From: Acanthochlamys bracteata
Taxonomy: Eukaryota; Streptophyta; Magnoliopsida; Pandanales; Velloziaceae
Assembly (NCBI GenBank): GCA_019914995.1
Contig: CM034145.1
Coordinates: forward strand, 1,612,001-1,676,000
Length of the DNA: 64,000 nucleotides
Direction: 5' to 3'
The notes beneath the pieces were generated by a model. It had not been told where the DNA came from. It saw only the letters and a program-made list of their open reading frames with translations, and did no database searches. A program made the position numbers and the translations under genes. Position 1 is the first letter of the stretch; each line of letters starts with the position of its first letter. Shown in pieces: positions 30,175-42,648 of the stretch.

Positions 30175-30630
30175 AGATTCCGATGGATTATATAATAATT
30201 ATGTCACAATTATTCATTCATAATTTAATTTATATATTTATATAATTTAAAATTATCAATTTTAATTTAACTTATTAATTCGAATTAAATTTCTAATGAC
30301 GTAATTAATAATCAAGATTATTAAAATAAAAATTATAAAAACTAATTCCTAATAATAATAGATAAAATTTATTAGGTATTATATATACCATACAAAAATA
30401 CTAATTTTGATAAATTTTACAAATTAAGTAAAAATTTTATCAAAATATGATATATTAAGAAAAATATATATATCAAATTAGAATTTAATTTTATTATTTT
30501 AAATATTTTTAAATTATTATATAATATATATTACATAAATAATTATACGAATTAAACAGATCGATTTTGGATCAATTTGAACTCGACATAATTTATTTAA
30601 ATTTTTTGATCAATTTAGATTGATCCAAAA
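30175..30630. mobile_element. Decayed copy of the hAT family at 5365-5907
   Basis: Aligns with the interior and right part of 5365-5907. Shared order: ATTAATTTTGATAAATTT-type, ATATATATAT, then ATAATTATACGAATTAAACAG and TCGATTTTGGATCAATTTGAAC (parent: ATAGTTATACGGATTAAACG, TCAATTTTGGGTCAATCCGAAC). The terminal repeats and target duplication are no longer readable. Confidence 0.6.
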
Positions 30631-31876
30631 TTAATAATCCTTTTGATCAAAAAACTATTTTAAATGAGTAAAATTTTGATCCTAAAATTTTCATATTCAA
30701 AAATTTTTTAATATATATTTTTTAAAAGATTATATTTATAATCTTAATTACTTTTAAAGGTTAAAAACATAAATTCATTTTTTAAAATTTTTTAAAGAAT
30801 TTATTATTAAAAATATTTTACTTAAGTAATCACTGACGATTCTCAAAAAAAATCCCAAATAGCATTTTCATATAGCAACAAAACAATATTTGATACGATT
30901 AAAAACAAGCGATTTTTGGTTTCTTCCAAAATTGCATTTTCATAATATGTTCTATTTTTCTATAAGAATTTATTTTCATCTCAAACGTGATTTTTATCAA
31001 ACAATTTTTTGAATAATTTTTATATTTGTTTTTACAAATATACGCATATAAATTATTTGTTATTAGCTTCTATCTTTAAAAATATCTATTGATTTATTTT
31101 TGTGTCACTTTTTCATAAGTTAATAAAATTTTAATTCAATGATATTATAAAGAAAAAAATATATTAGCAATGAACTTCTTTCTCCCTTCGACTCTGGCGT
31201 TTAGAATTGCTTATCTCAAAAATAATTTTTCAATTTTTCATTTCATTATTTTTAATATATTTTTTTATAAATATTTAAAAATTTTAAAAATATAAAAGAA
31301 TTCTATTCAGAAAGATATTTTTATTGTATATTTTAATTATTTTTTTAGATAAATAAAATAGAGCTTATTTTTTAAAAATTAAAAATAATTTTATTTTAGA
31401 AAAATTTTATTTCTAAAACACTTTCAAACGATATCATTTGAGATCTGTGAAAATAATTTTTTAAATAAATTTTAGAAAATTTTATTTCGGAATAACTTTG
31501 TATGTTTTAGCTTAAAAATAATATATTATTATTTTAATGAAAAAATAGAGTTTATTTTATAAATTTTAAAAATATTTTTTTGTTTTAAAAATGCTCTAAA
31601 TATGCATTATTTAATTTTTAATATATAATATACATAATTTATTTACATTGTTCTATCTCAAGGTTGTTGTTAAAGAGTGGATATTTGCTTAAAGATTTTA
31701 TTGCAGCTAATTAACTTTATTGATCCCCATATTAATATAGTGGTAAATTGAGCTCTCTCTTTCAAATATCAATTATGCCAAATTTCAACAATAATGAGAA
31801 AATTGTTGAGCAGCCAGCTGACGGTCTGAAAGTGCTCCCGCAGTTGCTGAAGCAGATGTTCGAGGAAATTCATTTT

Positions 31877-32173
31877 GAGCGTGTTTTAAATATTCGTAAT
31901 TTTATTTTTTTTTATTAAATTTTAAATTTTGAATTTTTTATATATTTTAATTATACAAAAAATTTAGATTTTTATTTTTACATAAAAAAATTTCAGTTCA
32001 AATTTTTTTATTTGCACACGTTTTAATATAATTATATTTTTTAATTTTTAACACAGTTATAAAAACTATTAAAATACAAACAGTAAATTTTATTTCCCTT
32101 TTATTTTTTAAGAAATTTTATTTTTTAATTTTAATTTTTACAAAATTCAGTTACAGATATTTGAAATACGCTC
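31877..32173. mobile_element. MITE, 297 bp, with ~23-bp inverted ends
   Basis: Left end GAGCGTGTTTTAAATATTCG and right end (reverse complement) GAGCGTATTTCAAATATCTG match with about four changes. The interior is AT-rich and noncoding. No clear target-site duplication, so the superfamily is undetermined. Confidence 0.75.
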
Positions 32174-32194
32174 TTATATGTATTAGTGATTAAA

Positions 32195-32445
32195 GAGACG
32201 TCTAAAAGTGTTTGGAGAAAAAGCTTTTATAAAATAAAATTTATTTAGATTTTTTAAAAATAAATTTGATTGTTTTGTCTTAAAAAATAATAAATAATAT
32301 TAATATAAAATTTTATAATAATATATAATTTATATTTATTTTTTCAATTTTATATAAAAATTTTAAAATACTATAAAAATAATATTAAAATTCTAAAATA
32401 AAAAGTAGTAGAAAATGAACTACAAAACACTCTCTAAACATCTCC
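32195..32445. repeat. Probable MITE, about 250 bp
   Basis: Imperfect inverted ends, GACGTCTAAAAGTGTTTGG on the left and GATGTTTAGAGAGTGTTTTG (reverse complement) on the right, around an AT-rich noncoding core. Confidence 0.5.
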
Positions 32446-32699
32446 TCTGGAAAGGGTGTATTTTAATTGTTACAAAATAAAGTTTATAAAATTGAGTTTT
32501 CGTTAAAAATGAGTTATATATGGATTCAAAGTAAGTTTAATACATAAAATAAGTCTGAACTTAAAATTTAACAAAACAATTTGAGTTCTGTGTAGTTGAA
32601 AGTTGAAAAACACTCTAATTACAGCTCATTAGATTCAAATTTTAACCATAATTACTATCTTAGAGAACCCTTCTAAAAGCCACTTCGCTCCTGAACCTT

Positions 32700-33026
32700 A
32701 CCTTAGGTTCAGAAGCTGAACCACCATTCCAACGGCGGCGAGCGGCGGCGATTAAAAACTTTTAAAACCCATAAGATTCAAATAATTCGAATGCGAGAAT
32801 CACTTCTTAATCCTAAAGAGAGAAACAAATGCGGGGGGTTTCTTTCAATCTCCTGTTTCCTGACCACAATTTTCCTTAATCCACAATCTAGCTTTTATTT
32901 CTCTGCGCGCGTTCGATCTCATCAACTCCAGCTCTGCAGAGTCTCGGTTGGTTCGATAAGATCAAAGGCGCTATTACCGGAAAATCCACCAAGTCTTCCA
33001 CCGCGACGGCAACTTCAATCTAATCC
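32700..33026 (+). other. Exon-like fragment, possible 5' exon of an unidentified gene
   Basis: A GC-richer patch with a CG-rich leader (GGCGGCGAGCGGCGGCG) and a splice-donor-like end (AATCC/GTAAGTC, intron from 33027). One frame gives an open run from an ATG at 32791 through the donor (MRESLLNPKERNKCGG...). Another frame reads ALQSLGWFDKIKGAITGK, which resembles the processed N-terminus of a mitochondrial protein, but it lacks an ATG and meets TAA before the donor. I could not find following exons in 33-36 kb. It may be a first exon, a gene relic or a captured fragment. Confidence 0.3.
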
Positions 33027-34289
33027 GTAAGTCTAGCTCACTCTTCTAGCTCCATCAGGGTCCTATTGACTATAAATTTTTCTATTCCATCGCTTAGCAG
33101 TTCATTCATTTTCTAAATTGTTGTGGCATATTAGGTATTAATCTTTTCGTTCAGTGCTTAACGAATTATATGTTCAAGTTATCTTTCCCACATCCTAAGC
33201 ATTCTATGTTGAAATGATGATCTCACTTTATCTTATAGACATTTTCAAAATCATTTTTTGAGATGGCGTATGGTATGATATATTTAATGTGGAGATGGAG
33301 TAATGGAGGACAGTGTTACACTTGTTAAGATACAGGCAGTCTCTTTGTTCAATTTACGGATATTCTCTATAGTAGCAATTTATCAAAGGAGTCATCAAGA
33401 AGGTGTTACTAGCACTTATGCTGTAAAATGCGAAAGCAGACAATCCTGATGAGTAATTAGCCAGAAATTTTATCCAAGCTCCAATAGGAGCTACCAAATT
33501 TTTTTAAAAAGGCTATGTTGAATAATTTCTGTAAGCATATGAAATTAAGCTAAAATAATAAAAGAAGCATATTATATTGGAAATCTCAAATGCAAACAAG
33601 AATAACCAAAAATTAATGTTTGAAACAAAAAAAAAGCTACTTGAAATTAGTAATGCACTTGTATTAAGATTTTTTTCCTTTATAGCTGCTCACAACTCTT
33701 TAGATTTTGGAAATCTGGAATGGTCGTTGTTGTTGCTACTATTGAATACATCTTTTTCAATGTATGTCATCTGAGAAAACAAAACTACCATTCATAAGTT
33801 GATGTATTCTAAGTGGTAAAATACAAAGTGGAACTTCAAGGTTTCCATTTCCATAATTTGCAGAAATAAAATGACATTGAAGGAAGTATAGTAAAAACGA
33901 CTACTTTTAGGGAGCCAACAACTCCAGAGATACTTAATTTGAGCAAAGAGACATGGCAATCTTTATATCTCATTCACTTAGACTCTTGTGCAAAAGAATG
34001 CTATATTAGCAAAACCTACAAAGTAGGGTTCGTGTAACAATTTCGGACTAAGATTTAGGAACAATGAAACAATTAATGTAGATTTCAAACTAAGGTAGAG
34101 ATCAAGAACCTTAACAGCTAGCAGCCTCCGTTATTTCATAAAATCAAACCTTGACATCTCCTCCCGTCTTAAGCTCCAATCCTATCCTCAAAGGAAAAAT
34201 GAGGAAACTAGTTCATTTTTAAATCATGCTCTTCTCAAGTAGTATCAATTGAAGAAGAATGTTAGCAATGTATGGACTTCTTTCTTCTT
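33027..34289. other. Unassigned region
   Basis: Moderately AT-rich. The small frame at 33577-33774 has no recognisable features. No repeats or gene signals were identified. Confidence 0.4.
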
Positions 34290-34800
34290 TATTTGAACTC
34301 AATGACCAAGAACAGCTTGTGGTGCTCAAATGTCTTCAAAGCCTGCATTTGGTAAGAGTTTCTGAGCATAAGCATACTCTTGCAGCTTCTCCATGAGCAT
34401 GGACACATGAATCATGGGATGAATGCCTGTCTTCGAAGGCATTTCTAATATAAGCTACTGGACCTATTCTTTGTAGAATCTTGAAAGGTTCATAATATCT
34501 TGGGATAACGTAGCATTCCTTTTTGAGTAAGTAGATAACTTTAATAAGGATGAGATGTTATATGTACTGTATCATCTACTAACAACTCCCTTTTCTCTGT
34601 GCTTGGATTTGTAATAGTGTTGGTTTGCTCTAGTTTGGCAATGGCTCAAAGGAATTTGCAAGTTCATTTCCACCATACAATTGTATCTGGTTTTAACAGT
34701 TGATACCATGGGTTTGACACCTTCAAGATGGAAGGATGCAAGAGAGGCACACTTCGAGATGGAAATATGCAAAGAGATGCATGCTTTAGCTATCGAAAGT
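34290..34800 (-). pseudogene. Ty3/gypsy integrase C-terminal remnant
   Basis: On the minus strand around 34510-34330 the sequence reads RYYEPFKILQRIGPVAY and, after a frame slip, TGIHPMIHVSMLMEKLQEYA. This is the GPF-V-RIGPVAYKL-P-IHPVFHVS region at the end of gypsy pol. Further minus-strand sequence to about 34800 (LEQTNTITNP...) is compatible with the preceding integrase tail but badly decayed. No LTRs were found around it. Confidence 0.6.
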
Positions 34801-36519
34801 TGGTGATGTCAAAGCATAGCTCAATTCGAGTTAGGTTGACTTCTAGCAAAGAAATCTAAACTTGTCTATGAAACATAACTAATTGTTAAAATAGCTTACC
34901 AACCTCAACAAGCATATGCTTAGTGATAGGAGATCTTTCACAATTAGCTCGTACTAACTTGTCGACAAAATTCACTCGTACTAAGTTCTTGAATTGCTGG
35001 AGCTTGCGATTTGATCCACGGGAGTATTTAAGTTGAGCCAATATCTCTCCTATCTCTTTCAGTAGCTTTTTTCTAGTTCATCAATTTGTTCATCAATCGC
35101 GTAGCACTTTGCTATATACAAAGTGGAATTTGTAGGTTTCCCTCCCCTGTTGAGAAGCTACTTATTTTCAAGTTTTAAAAGGAGATGGCATACTTAGAAA
35201 AACCAGTAAGTATTGAATGTGATCTTTAACTATTGGAGATTTGTGTCATCTATTAACCCAACATAAAATGGGGATTATTTTATTTCCTTTTTTTTGCATT
35301 CATCTTTACGTGGAAAGATTTATAAATCTAATAAGCAAATTGATTTAGAACAAAACGTGTTTTCTAATTCTCCTAGTTTGGTATTTCTTTATAAGGATAA
35401 ATGTTGAGATGTTATGCACATAAAGTGGAATTTTGGTAAGCTCAAGAATATAAATAGAAAGATTTAATGAAAATGATGATTCCAAAAAAGAAGCTATTAA
35501 GGGCCAATGAACACTGTCATTAATTAAGATGAAGCATCATGTTCCAAAATATGTTGCTGTGGCTTATCTCTGTAGTTCTTTCGTTTAAATTCCAAATTAA
35601 ACAACCACATGGAGGCACGTTAACCATGTGTATGAAAACTTGAAATGGACAATCATGATGGTTCATGGCAAATAGTACTCTAGGAAGCCAGTCATGCTAA
35701 CTTGAACTTCATTTATTATTTGTGTACTTATTATGTGGTATTCGCGATGTTATAGAGTTTGCGGAGCAAATGGACAAGGTGCAGATGTTGGGAGCATTGA
35801 GAAAGTGAGGCAGGCGGTGCAGTGAGGCCACCATGACTGATTCTTTCAAGAAGAACGTCGACATTCTTTGTACGTACCTCGGTGGCATTGATTCCACAGG
35901 AGAGTTATATATATTCTTGAATGATTTTTTGTTTAAGGTTCAGTGATTTATTTGTGGAAACTACAATCTTCATAACCTTGTATATTATAGACGTGCATCA
36001 ACATTGTCACAAGAAAAGAGTGGAAGTTTAAAATCGATTTGGTGGGCAAATGACAGTTAGAATTTCTCATAGAAGGTTTCTAGAGCTACAACAATCTCCA
36101 AAATCGCCAAACATACTCGCGTAGGTTTTGTGTTGCAATTCATTATACCTACATTAAGCTATTTACTATACTTGAAGCAATGACATTTGAAAGCAATGTC
36201 CTAAATGTTGCTCGCAATGTTCATGTACTTAGTAGTATCATTATTAAATGGTGATAGCATTGTCTAGAGTTAGATAGCACTTCAGTTCTCAATGTTAGAA
36301 ACAAAAAGTATGAAAATCATTAGGTGTATTCTAAATAATAGAAATATGGCATAAAGTGATAATGCTTTCGTAAAACAAAAACATCGATTAAGTTGTATAA
36401 CTCGTTACAATTCGAAGCAGGGGGACATGTTGGACTTCAAATTTTTCTGTGATTCTGATTGTACTAAAATGTAATGACTTGTTTGAGTAAACAGGGTGGT
36501 ACAAATTTTCATCGGTCAG
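34801..36519. other. Unassigned region
   Basis: No gene recognised. A plus-strand frame at about 35732-35810 (RDVIEFAEQMDKVQMLGALRK) looks compositionally coding-like but is short, ends in a stop and matches no family I can name. The rest appears to be old intergenic or retroelement-derived sequence. Confidence 0.35.
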
Positions 36520-38583
36520 TACTAGTGGTACGGAGGCAGTATTGTTTATCTTAAAAATAATTTTTTAATTTTTAATTATATATTTTTAATATATTTTTTA
36601 TAGATATTTAAAAATTTTATTAAAATATAAAAAAATTTTACGTAATAAATTTTTTTTTTGTATATTTTTTTTTAGATAAAAAATTAGAGTTTATTTCTAA
36701 AAAAAATAAAAATTTTTTATTTTAAAAAATCTTTATTTCAAAAATATTTTCAAGTATTTTCTAAAAATAGAGATTTTTAAAATAAAAGTTATTTTTATTT
36801 TTTTAAATGAGTTTTATTTTTTTCCCTAAAAAAATAAAATAAAAAATAAAAAAATTTTATTGGGTAAAATTTTTTTATATTGTTAAAATTTTTAAATATA
36901 TTATCTAAATATTTATTAAAAATATATTAAAAATATATATATTTAAAAATTAAAAAATTATTTTCTGAAAAGTAATGGCAAACGCTTATCTTTGTCTTAG
37001 CTAGGATTTGAAATGCAGTGAGGTACAAAATTGAAATAAATTTGAATTGGTATTGCTATGTGCCACCGCTAGGGGTCTATTTTCCTTCACCTAATAAATA
37101 AAATTTTTCAAAAAAAAATATTTTAAACTCATTTTAGTTATATAAAAGAATACAAAAACACTTTTAGTTCACTTTAATTATAAATATATAAAATTGAACT
37201 CAATATTAATAGTATTATTTATAGTAACTCATTTCAATAAATTATTTTAAGTAATTCCGTTATTGCTAAAATGCAACCCTAATTCACCTCATAGTAAATA
37301 ACTTTACTGCAAAAATGCCTCTAGGTGTTTGTTCTTTTCATCTTATAATTTATTTCTTTTTACTAAAAAGTTACTTTAACTTATTTCTAGTTATATAAAA
37401 ATATAATAAATCACTTTCAACTCACTTCAAAATTTAAAAAATATAAAAAATAAATTTATTTCTAATAATATTATTCGCAATAAGTCCCTTCATAATAAAT
37501 AATTTTTTAGTAACTATTTATTGGTAAAAAAATACACCTATAATTCACTTTACAGTAAACAAAATTTTATAAGTGCTACTGCAATGAAGAAATTTTCTGG
37601 GGCCGGCGGCGCCAGGAGGGAATCAGCCCTCGTTCCAAAACCTGAGCAAATAAAAATATCCTCTCTATCAAAATTTAATAATCAATCCAAATCTTTCTCA
37701 TTAAACTAACGCCACTAACAACTACCCATCTTTCGCCACATCAAACATTAAAGATTGGTCCGGAACCAGTTTTGTGGATAACCTTGCCAGCTCAGTATAC
37801 TACTGCAGCGTTTAGAATGAAGCAATCATCTGAACATTATAGAATATTCCATAATTACCCCTCTGCGTTCTGAACACCAGCACCTAGCAAACCATACCGA
37901 AGTCACTACTACTTGGCAAACTTCTCAAAAACCCCTTCAATTTATAAAACTTTCTTTCGAAACCCTGTTTTCCTGGGCCTGTATATAGCAACTCCGAACG
38001 TGTGTTTGACAGTGCTTTGAAAAATTATTTTTTAAAATATAAAATTTTTATTTTATTTTATTTTATTTTAATTAAAAAAATTATACAAATAAGTAATAAA
38101 AAATATTATTATGTTAACATTTTTATATATATTACAAAATATTTATTATAAATATAAATTAAAATTTTAAAAACTATTTGTGAGAATGCTCAGCCAAAAC
38201 GCACCTAATTGTTATTTAGTACCAGATACCACAAGTAAGACTTCTTCGACCGTCCGATAGATTAACAAGCTCCTAGTCGAACGGTACATTATTCTCGACC
38301 GACTATGCAATCTGTACTAGATTAAAACATGTACCATACGAAGACAATAAATTGCAGAAAGATACCCGGTGGACTTTCTAATCGTAGTTACCTATATCTA
38401 GGTAGAGATTGATTAATGATCCAACGATTTTGATTGACATTACCTACTTAGGTGATGTTTTTTGAAAAAAAAAGAGAGTTCCAAGTTTTCCAGCAATATT
38501 AGCGATTTTTGCAAGATAGGTTATTAATTACTGATTTTTGTGATTGCAAAAAATCAAGTATGAACTAAAAAATGGTATGAAGC
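36520..38583. other. AT-rich intergenic region
   Basis: 36520-37000 resembles the AT-rich MITE family in two opposed copies. 37080-37560 and 38000-38200 are further AT-rich repeat-like stretches. The GC patch GGGGCCGGCGGCGCC at about 37600 lies in a short open frame (37521-37709) with no supporting features. No gene supported. Confidence 0.5.
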
Positions 38584-39442
38584 TAAGAATGACAATTTGG
38601 ATTAATGGGTCGATTTCGGATCGACCCATTTAATAATCGATTAAATTCGTTTAACCTAATCCAATCCATAAATTTATACGGATCAAAATTGTCAACTCTA
38701 CCAATCTATTAATAATCGGGTCGAATTCGGATCGACCTATTTAATAATTAAGATTACTAATTTTTAATTTTATATTCTTAAGCTTCAGCGAATTTATAAT
38801 ATCAGTTGTAATAAAAATGCACGATATTTTTAGTGACAAGATATAGCGAAAACCCATCAAAATGTACTTTCTTTAGTATCTTCATTGGTATTTAAAATAT
38901 TAAAAAAAAATTTGTTTTTATTTTTTGAAAATATATGGTGACAGCTGAAAATTTATGATTATAAATACATACTAATAATTTGGATAAAAATTTTGATAAA
39001 CATAATTATCTAACAAAATTTTGATAAAATTTTTTATACAAAATCTAAAAATTCATCATCAAAGAAACACTTACATAGTAATACTTTTGATAATATTATA
39101 ATTCTCATCGTACACTATTTTTACAAAGCTAGAAAAATAACGATTAATTATATATATCATATAATTTAGTAATTTATAAATTAATATTATCGATTATTTT
39201 ATTGCTAATATTTTAATAAATAGAAAGAAAAAATTAAATATTATTTCTCCAAAAGATGGCAATTCGAATTAGTGAGTCATTTTCGTGTTAACTCAGAGTG
39301 ATCTATTTAATAATCGGATCAAATTCGCTCAACCTTTACCTAACCATATATTTATACGGGTTAAATTTTCTAATCTTAATCCTAATTAAATGGATCAATT
39401 TTGGGTTGTGTTTTCGGATCGGGTCATATATTGCCATCTTTA
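38584..39442 (+). mobile_element. Non-autonomous hAT element, 859 bp, perfect TSD
   Basis: Inverted ends TAAGAATGACAATTT and (reverse complement of the right end) TAAAGATGGCAATAT. They are flanked by the identical 8-bp direct repeats TATGAAGC (38576-38583 and 39443-39450). The ends carry GGGTCGATTTCGGATCGACC-type subterminal motifs. The centre is AT-rich and noncoding. The inverted partner at 53465-54265 matches along most of its length. This is the best-preserved copy of this family in the window. Confidence 0.92.
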
Positions 39443-40840
39443 TATGAAGCTAAACTATATCATAATATGTAAAGATTTCATATTTTTGAATTAATATTAT
39501 TTGTGATTTATAATTAAATACATTTAAATTAATTCAACTCTTCTCCATCATGGCTAACATATGAAACGGTACAAAAGACAACTTTTAAAATATTAGTATG
39601 GAAACTTTATTTTAATAGTCAGATTTTGCAAATTATCCAACTACTTAAAAATAAATAAACGGCCGTGATTTAACGTACGCGGCGAGTTCAAGACCATTTT
39701 AACTTTATGGTTTATGGTGGTAGGGAAAGGGTATATTCATAAATATTATAGAGTATTAAGGGCAATTTCGGATACATAATAAATATCTGGTTTTGAGTCG
39801 GTGTTCTTTTCATCTTTTTGTCGTGCATTCGGGTGATTGGGGGCGCTACCTTCCGAAACGTTTGTGATGCGTGCGATCTTGGACTTTAATTAGTGTCAAA
39901 TTATTTTTAAAAATATACAAAATTTTGATAAATTCCTAACTAAACTGGAGCGTATTCTTTTCTAAAAGAATAACTTTTATAAATATTATCCTAAAAAATA
40001 TTATAGTTATAAATTAAATTGAATATTTTTATCGGATCAAATTTAAAACCCTTATAAAATGAAAAAAACATTCTATTAAAATAGATCAATATGAAGTAAT
40101 TTCTACAGACTTTTTGCTTTATTCAGAAAATCTCAAACATACTTTTTTTAATATAAACCATCGGCGTGTCAATACGTCCAAAATAGAGGTGAGAATAATT
40201 TACTTTATTTTTCTTTATATGTTTGTCAACCTTACTAAAACTAAACATGATGAAATCGTTTAATTTAATTACAGTTTGGAGATTAAAGCTCAACATTTTA
40301 ATATGGAGTGTAACTGAAATTAAAATTAATTTTCTCTACTATTTTCTCTGTATTTATAAAAAATTTAAAAATTAGCCGTATTGTACTTTATTATAAGAAC
40401 TAATAATTATGTAGTTACTTTATTTTCAATTGTTTTTATAATTTATATAATTTACTATGTATATTAAATGCTTAATTTATTTCATTATATGTAACATTTT
40501 ATTAATATAAAAAATTGATCTAAAATTTATTAATAAGTTAATTTAAGTTTATATCAGTAAACTTTATATTAATCTCAAAATAGATTAATATAACTCAAAA
40601 AAATATTTAAATATTTTAGCAAAAATTTATCTTCATTGCCTACTTATCTAATCTTTCATCTATTCAAAATAAAATTTTAATTTTATTAATATTCAAACAC
40701 AATAAAAAATTAAATAAATATTCTTTTCTCAATTTTTCTTTTATCTTCAGTTTCATATTCATCTTAAATTTTTAATCTCCTTGTCACACAATCTGTGGAA
40801 AGTCCCAATCAAATGAGTAATTAGTTGCCTAGCAACCTGG
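39443..40840. other. AT-rich intergenic region upstream of the COL gene
   Basis: No gene or recognisable element apart from AT-rich repeat-like sequence. 39650-39880 is less AT-rich and unassigned. Confidence 0.5.
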
Positions 40841-41049
40841 AAAGAAGAGCTTTTCAAAACAATCATCTTCATTACTCACTAATAAGTACACCAAGGCACA
40901 CACAAATAAGGGTAAACATGTAAATTACACAGGAAATGTCTTCGCACTTAAATAAGGGTACAACTGTAATTTTTAACACAGGAAGGTCTTCAGCAACTTT
41001 CTGCGTTTCGCCACGCAACCCGGTCTTTAAAAACAAATCATGTCTTAAC

Positions 41050-41058
41050 AAAATATCT
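41050..41058 (+). promoter_or_regulatory. Evening Element, distal copy
   Basis: Exact AAAATATCT, the Evening Element bound by the CCA1/LHY/RVE clock factors. It is in the first unit of the promoter duplication, about 340 bp upstream of the TATA box. Confidence 0.55.
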
Positions 41059-41301
41059 TCTACTTCGTTAGTTATTTACAATACTGCCACGAAAAGGCAT
41101 TTCAAATCAATCATCTTCATTACTCACTAATCAGTACACCGAAGCACACACTTAAATAAGGGTAAACATGTAATTTGGTGTATCAATGAAAGATCTTCAC
41201 TTAAATATGGGTAAAACTGTAATTGTTCTTAACACAGGAAAGGTCTTCAGCAACTTTTTGCGTTTCGGCACGGAACCCGGTCTTACAACTCATGTCTTGA
41301 C

Positions 41302-41310
41302 AAAATATCT
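41302..41310 (+). promoter_or_regulatory. Evening Element, proximal copy
   Basis: Exact AAAATATCT in the second duplication unit, about 83 bp upstream of the TATA box. This is a position where the motif can plausibly act. Confidence 0.6.
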
Positions 41311-41392
41311 TCTACTTTCGTTAGTTATTTACAATACTGCCATGGAAAAGCCAAAAAGTGAAGAGCTTTTCCCAACCTGTGCGGGTTCCATT

Positions 41393-41410
41393 TATATAAA
41401 TGGGTCCCAC
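41393..41410 (+). promoter_or_regulatory. COL core promoter: TATA box and TCP-type site
   Basis: TATATAAA at 41393-41400 is followed by GGTCCCAC at 41403-41410, which fits the GGNCCCAC site of TCP factors. The transcript should start near 41425-41435, in a CT-rich leader. Confidence 0.65.
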
Positions 41411-41424
41411 ACCCTCATCTCTTA

Positions 41425-42648
41425 CATAGCTCTCTCCTTTCTTCTCTCTTCGTTCCTCATCTGAACTCGAGTAGTTGAGTGAATTTCATTTTCTTCTCTC
41501 TTTCTCTCTCTCTCTCTAAGATAAATTTTTTATTCTTTATTTGTTCTGTTAAGAAAACAAGTTGGAAAACTGACGGTTTGTTCTTCGGGGTTCGGAGGAT
41601 TTAGCAATCGGTACGTAATCTCTCATTACTTTTGTTTTTCTTTTTCTTTTTGATAACTTTTTTAGGAAAATTTAGTCCACTTTTTTATATTTTTTCTTTT
41701 TATTTTTGGTTTAATTTTGCTAACTTTGGATGAAGGCATTTTAATGAATGAATTGAGTTCCTTATCTAAATTTTCTAGAATTTTTAGGGATCCTTTTTTT
41801 TTAATCTTGAGAAGTTTATTGTATGTAGATGGGAGTTTGTATTGTTAGATTTTACTCTTCTTTTTATCCAAGGAATAGTTATTAATCGTATATAAGAATC
41901 AGCTAATGTTTTTTTTTTTGAATCTTTTTGTTTCTGAATTCCCTAGACAAGTGTCAGTGTGGGTTTTATTCTATATTCACGAAAATAGCATATGGGTTTT
42001 CTGTATTAAGCCTTAACTACTTTGTTTAATGCTTCTTCCATTTTTTAAAGATTTTTTATGTTTTTTTAAAAAATTATTTTGATGAAGTGAGATTCCCATT
42101 AAAGCTTTCCCAGGATTATGTTAGGACGTGTTTTAAATGCCCGAAATTCAGTTTCGTGAAAGTGAAAAGTAAAAGATAGAGTTTCTTGAAAAATGAAATG
42201 GAAGTGGAGTTCAGTGTTTCAATAATTTTGGAAAAGTGTGTTGAAAATTGAAAGATATAATTGTATTAAAAAGTGTGTAAATAAAAAGTTAGAATTAGAC
42301 TTCCGTTAGTGGAATTAGAGTTTTGAATTTTTTGTGTAATCGAAACATAGAAATTGTTGGAAACTCAAAATCTGGTGGGAGAAAGTGAAGTTACGTGCGT
42401 TTGAAACACGCACTTATCCTATTCATATTAGTCCTTTATTGTAAAGCATGGATGTCGCAAGTTAGTTGCGAATCGTGATTTGATTTTGTTTTATTGAATC
42501 TTATTTTAAATCATGGAAGATGCATCTGATTGGATGCAGCTTTGTGATACAAGTGGTTTTCATAGTTTAGTAGTGATTTAAGGTTAAATTGGTTTGCAGG
42601 CACAAGTTTTCAAGTTTTGTTTGAATTTTATAGGAAAAAAGACAAAAG
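41425..42648 (+). other. COL 5' untranslated exons and leader intron
   Basis: Leader exon 1 runs from about 41425 to 41610 (donor CG/GTACGT) and carries a CT microsatellite near 41495-41516. A 989-bp leader intron (41611-42599) ends TTTGCAG. Leader exon 2 starts at 42600 and reaches the ATG at 42649. I see no upstream ATG in the spliced leader. Confidence 0.65.

Larger units (their letters stand above)
29461..32699. other. AT-rich intergenic repeats
   Basis: Very AT-rich DNA with no supportable gene. It contains MITE-family sequence (about 29600-29830 and 31180-31430), a decayed hAT copy (30175-30630) and two small inverted-repeat elements listed separately. About 31740-31870 is a short ordinary-composition patch without a recognisable frame. 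Confidence 0.6.
40860..41355 (+). repeat. Tandem duplication (period ~248 bp) in the COL promoter
   Basis: Unit 1 starts CAATCATCTTCATTACTCAC at 40860 and unit 2 the same at 41108. Both run through AGTACACC(A/G)A, AATAAGGGTAAACATGTAA, CACAGGAA(A)GGTCTTCAGC, AACCCGGTCTT and AAAATATCTTCTACTT(T)CG to GTTAGTTATTTACAATACTG. The word GAAGAGCTTTTC sits just outside both ends (about 40844 and 41360). Unit 2 is immediately followed by the core promoter. Confidence 0.9.

Noticed and set aside
31877..32173. Mutator-type assignment for this inverted-repeat element
   Set aside because: No 9-bp target duplication is visible, so the superfamily is left open.
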